Source: Arabidopsis thaliana (taxonomy: Eukaryota; Streptophyta; Magnoliopsida; Brassicales; Brassicaceae). Taken from it: a DNA stretch of 64,000 nt. Positions 59,974-64,000 of the stretch are shown here, piece after piece. The DNA is taken from positions 5,635,151 through 5,699,150 of the forward strand of contig NC_003071.7 of NCBI RefSeq assembly GCF_000001735.4, given 5' to 3'. The notes beneath the pieces were generated by a model that did no database searches, had not been told where the DNA came from, and worked only from the letters and a program-made list of their open reading frames with translations. Both the position numbers and the translations under genes were made by a program. Each line of letters opens with the position of its first letter. Positions within the stretch are counted from its first letter, which is position 1.

Positions 59974-62900
59974 ATGGCACAGAGTAGTACATCTCATGAC
60001 TCAGGCCCTCAGGGGCTCATGAGACGGCCATCTCGTAGTGCTGCCACAACAGTGTCTATTGAAGTTTTTGATCATGAGGTGGTTCCGGCCTCCCTTGGTA
60101 CCATTGCTCCTATTCTGCGTGTTGCTGCAGAGATTGAACATGAGCGCCCTCGTGTTGCCTATCTCTGTATGTATTTGCGTTTCCTTGTTGTTTTGTTTGC
60201 AGAATTAAGCTGATATACTTCACTTGCTGTGTGACTCACTTGAAATTTTCCTTGTGTTTTGTATATAGGTCGGTTTTATGCATTTGAGAAAGCTCACAGG
60301 TTGGATCCAAGCTCTGGTGGTCGAGGTGTGAGGCAGTTTAAGACACTTCTCTTTCAAAGATTAGAAAGGGTAATCATCTCTTACTATTCTATCTGTTTTC
60401 TTGAACACAGTAAATATTGTCATATGGGACTTTATATCAGGCTTTTATCATCTAGACACTACACATAGATAGCAAGTATTAACTTGTGGATTTCTCCATC
60501 GGTAGTTTTCATTAAGGATGTGTTCAAATTCCAGTTTAATATGTCATCATCTCAGACCTCCAACATATGATACAGTCCAGCTACTTGACAAGCTTTAGTT
60601 TGCAAAATTCCTCTTAAATGGGGATTACACAGTAGAATTTGTTTTACACTTTGAGAATATCCATTTGAAATGATACAGATAATGACATATTTTTCTAACC
60701 TGAGTAGAGATAATAACAAATTTATCAACACAGGACAATGCTTCCAGTCTTGCTTCTAGGGTGAAAAAAACTGATGGACGGGAAGTTGAGAGCTTCTATC
60801 AACAATATTATGAGCACTATGTCAGGGCACTTGATCAAGGAGATCAAGCAGACAGGTAAAGATGGTTGTTGTGTATATATACACTCATGTATTTTCCAAA
60901 CTTTGGCCATGTTGGCATATTCGGATTACATGGGACTTTGATGATAAATAATGCAGTGTTCTTCTTCTGACGGACTTTTTTTGAACCAACATCTTGCAGA
61001 GCTCAGCTTGGTAAAGCATACCAGACGGCTGGAGTGCTCTTTGAAGTGCTCATGGCAGTTAACAAGAGCGAGAAAGTTGAAGCAGTAGCTCCTGAGGTTT
61101 GTGTCCAAATACTATTTTTTCAGAGCAACCAGAACAGCTATAAAATATTGCTTATTCAGTTAATTGAGATGGGAGTTTAAAACGTTCCCATATGTGTTTC
61201 TGAGTAGATTATTGCAGCTGCTAGAGATGTCCAAGAAAAGAACGAAATTTATGCACCCTACAACATTCTTCCTTTGGATTCTGCTGGGGCCTCGCAGTCT
61301 GTTATGCAGCTTGAGGAGGTATTTACTGTTTGAATAATTCTTCCAATTCTTTAAACTAATCGCTACTCAATTCTGATATCTGCCTTCTTATACCTCTTAC
61401 GCTGTTTGATGACTAGGTCAAAGCCGCTGTAGCTGCTTTGGGGAACACTCGTGGATTGAACTGGCCATCTGGGTTTGAGCAGCACCGAAAGAAAACCGGA
61501 AATCTGGATCTTCTTGACTGGTTAAGAGCTATGTTCGGATTCCAGGCAAGTTGGTGATCGGGAAAGAGTAACACGAAGATCTGATGTATTGATGTTAAAC
61601 CAGTGAGACATATTTCTTACGTTTCATTTCTTTGATTTTCACAGAGAGACAATGTCAGAAACCAGAGGGAACATCTGGTTTGTTTATTTGCTGATAATCA
61701 CATAAGATTGACTCCCAAGCCAGAACCTCTGAACAAGGTACCTTTTGATAGTTCTACCCGTTCACCTATATAGCATTTTGGGATGTGTTTTGACACCCAC
61801 CAACACTAGGGATGAGTAGAGTGGTAATTCAGAGCTTTGGCTATTGTCTGATTAACGTTCATCGACCCTGTGAACAACATAATAGAATTTTCCAATGTTT
61901 ATTCATTTATATCAAGGGGTTTCTTTTCCAAGACCCTTAAACAGAATTGTCCAATGTTGATAGAAAAACAAAGCATTATCTCAATATTCCATTATATATC
62001 TTCATCTATTAAAAACGTTTCCTTTAGCAACAGATTCTTGATCTATTTATTCTATATATGCAGCTCGATGACAGAGCCGTTGATACTGTCATGTCAAAGC
62101 TCTTTAAGAACTACAAGAATTGGTGCAAATTTTTAGGACGTAAACACAGTTTAAGGTAGCTGACAAAATTTTATTTTCTAAGTCGCTTGGATGGAAAATG
62201 TTGTTGAATGATATTCATACTGTACTCAAAATTCACTCTATTTTTTTGCAAAGGCTTCCTCAAGCTGCTCAAGATATACAACAGCGGAAGATACTATATA
62301 TGGGCTTGTATCTTCTCATCTGGGGAGAAGCTGCAAATATTCGCTTCATGCCAGAATGCTTGTGCTATATTTTCCACAATGTCAGTAACACATTCAGACA
62401 TGTTTACCTTTTTGAGGCTGATGTCATGGGTCAGTAAAAGTATATCAAATTTGATCTCTTGATTATGCACAGATGGCTTATGAACTCCATGGTCTCTTGG
62501 CTGGAAATGTCAGCATCGTTACCGGAGAAAATATTAAGCCTTCTTACGGTGGAGATGATGAGGCATTTTTAAGGAAGGTCATTACACCAATCTACCGTGT
62601 AGTTCAAACGGTACAAGTTTGACTGATAGGTCGATGGCATTTTAAGAATCATGATCTTGTATACATCATAGCTAACCTTTTTTATGAACTAGGAAGCAAA
62701 CAAGAATGCAAATGGCAAGGCTGCTCACTCAGATTGGTCCAACTATGATGATCTGAACGAATATTTCTGGTATTTTGAACTTAAGTCTGTAGATTGCACC
62801 TTTACTTGGTGAGGACACCTGAGTTTATTATATCATTTGCGCATTACTGTTATATAGGACTCCTGATTGCTTCTCTCTTGGCTGGCCAATGCGTGATGAT

Positions 62901-64000
62901 GGGGATCTTTTCAAATCAACCCGTGATACGACACAGGTAGTCTCTTGTAGTTTTCATTTGCTGTTTCTCTTCCCCCATTGATCTAATCAGTATTTTTTCG
63001 ATTTTAAATTAATTTCCAGGGAAAGAAAGGATCGTTTAGAAAAGCAGGACGCACAGGCAAATCAAATTTCACCGAAACTCGGACATTTTGGCACATATAT
63101 CATAGTTTTGACCGACTCTGGACATTCTATCTATTAGCCCTGCAGGTAAGCAAGCAATCTGGCCAATCTATAGCATGTTTCCTAATAACATGAGCCAGTC
63201 AAAATGACATTTCGACTTTTCAATACAGGCAATGATCATTCTAGCATTTGAACGAGTAGAGCTGAGAGAAATCTTACGCAAAGATGTTTTATATGCTCTC
63301 TCAAGTATCTTCATCACAGCAGCTTTTCTGCGCTTCCTTCAGAGTACGTGACTTCAATGCTGTGAAAAAAAAAATTATATGGAGTTTCTTGGTGCTCATC
63401 ATTTGGTTATGTTTCCTGGAAATAAATGTTACCTTGTTTCTTGCTTCTATGCTAGGTGTCCTGGACGTTATCTTAAACTTCCCAGGTTTCCACAGGTGGA
63501 AATTTACTGATGTTTTGAGAAATATTCTCAAGATCGTTGTCAGTCTCGCTTGGTGTGTTGTGTTACCCCTTTGCTATGCCCAGTCTGTCTCTTTTGCTCC
63601 TGGGAAGCTGAAACAATGGCTATCATTTCTTCCACAAGTTAAAGGCGTTCCTCCTCTTTATATCATGGCTGTTGCACTGTACTTGCTTCCAAATGTACTG
63701 GCAGCTATCATGTTCATTTTTCCAATGCTTCGACGCTGGATCGAGAATTCAGACTGGCATATATTTAGATTGCTTCTGTGGTGGTCACAGGTATGAAGGC
63801 TTGTTTTTATTTTTCCCTCTCTTCTGGTCCTGCATGAAAATACCATTCTATTTAGTCAGAAAACCCCTTAGGCATGTTAAGGTTCTGATAGTTGAATTTA
63901 TCTGCAACTCAGGATCCATTTTCTTGTGTTGCTGGTTAGTTATATGTATATGCAAGTCGAGAGGAAATTTTGACTTTTACTCTGGCTATATCAATGTTTA
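59974..64000 (+). CDS. CALS5: Callose synthase 5 (glucan synthase-like 2), 5' part
   Basis: CALS5/GSL2 is the plasma-membrane (1,3)-beta-glucan synthase of GT48 that makes the callose wall around pollen mother cells and microspores, needed for pollen exine. The start is the ATG at 59974 ([14 protein letters not shown]). About a dozen exons are visible, with GT..AG borders. The Vta1-like N-terminal region comes first ([40 protein letters not shown], then [18 protein letters not shown]). The FKS1-type domain 1 follows ([40 protein letters not shown]), then the first membrane cluster. The last visible exon ends RLLLWWSQ at 63790 and intron fills the rest. The GT48 catalytic domain and remaining membrane spans lie beyond the window, since the full protein is about 1900 aa. 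Confidence 0.96.

Overview
The window is plant nuclear DNA, and I recognise it as Arabidopsis thaliana (or something nearly identical): chromosome 2 pericentromeric DNA spanning roughly At2g13540 to At2g13680. This rests on long protein matches from memory and no database was searched. Genes are intron-rich with GT..AG junctions, intergenic DNA is AT-rich, and dead transposons of every plant class fill the gaps.

Layout. 1-1374: broken LINE on the minus strand. 1903-7663: ABH1/CBP80, the nuclear cap-binding large subunit. 8019-8465: two-exon defensin-like peptide gene. 8.6-14.6 kb: transposon patchwork with Helitron pieces, one complete non-autonomous Helitron, a LINE RNase H remnant and two retroposed sequences with A tails. 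14939-19953: NAD-ME1, mitochondrial malic enzyme. 20692-21339: NF-YB7. 21730-24922: a gene-capturing MULE with a perfect 9-bp target-site duplication. 25-34.4 kb: AT-rich repeats and degenerate hAT, CACTA, LINE and LTR-like remnants. 34993-36131: a second MULE with about 310-bp terminal inverted repeats, ending about 210 bp before the next gene.

The right half is denser. SLO2 (36343-38436, mitochondrial RNA-editing PPR protein) converges on ABCG5 (38677-40626). CHX15 (42856-45471, cation/H+ exchanger) follows. Next come a SINE, a MITE, a decayed F-box/LRR gene between two direct repeats, a Helitron end and a second decayed F-box gene (FBA type). Then come a protein with two TFIIS-N-like domains (50986-52140) and GONST1 (52434-55153, Golgi GDP-sugar transporter). 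A retroposon-like block and AT-rich DNA precede the 5' part of CALS5/GSL2 (59974 onward), callose synthase 5, cut by the window edge.

The genes do not form a pathway; this is ordinary eukaryotic gene order. I see no new multigene system. The most interesting object is the MULE at 21730-24922. It carries DNA-level fragments of two nuclear genes for mitochondrial proteins (2-oxoglutarate dehydrogenase E2 and cytochrome c oxidase subunit 5b) plus a 78-bp minisatellite built from 26-bp units. The long-TIR MULE next to SLO2 and the complete Helitron at 12517-13189 are the next best.
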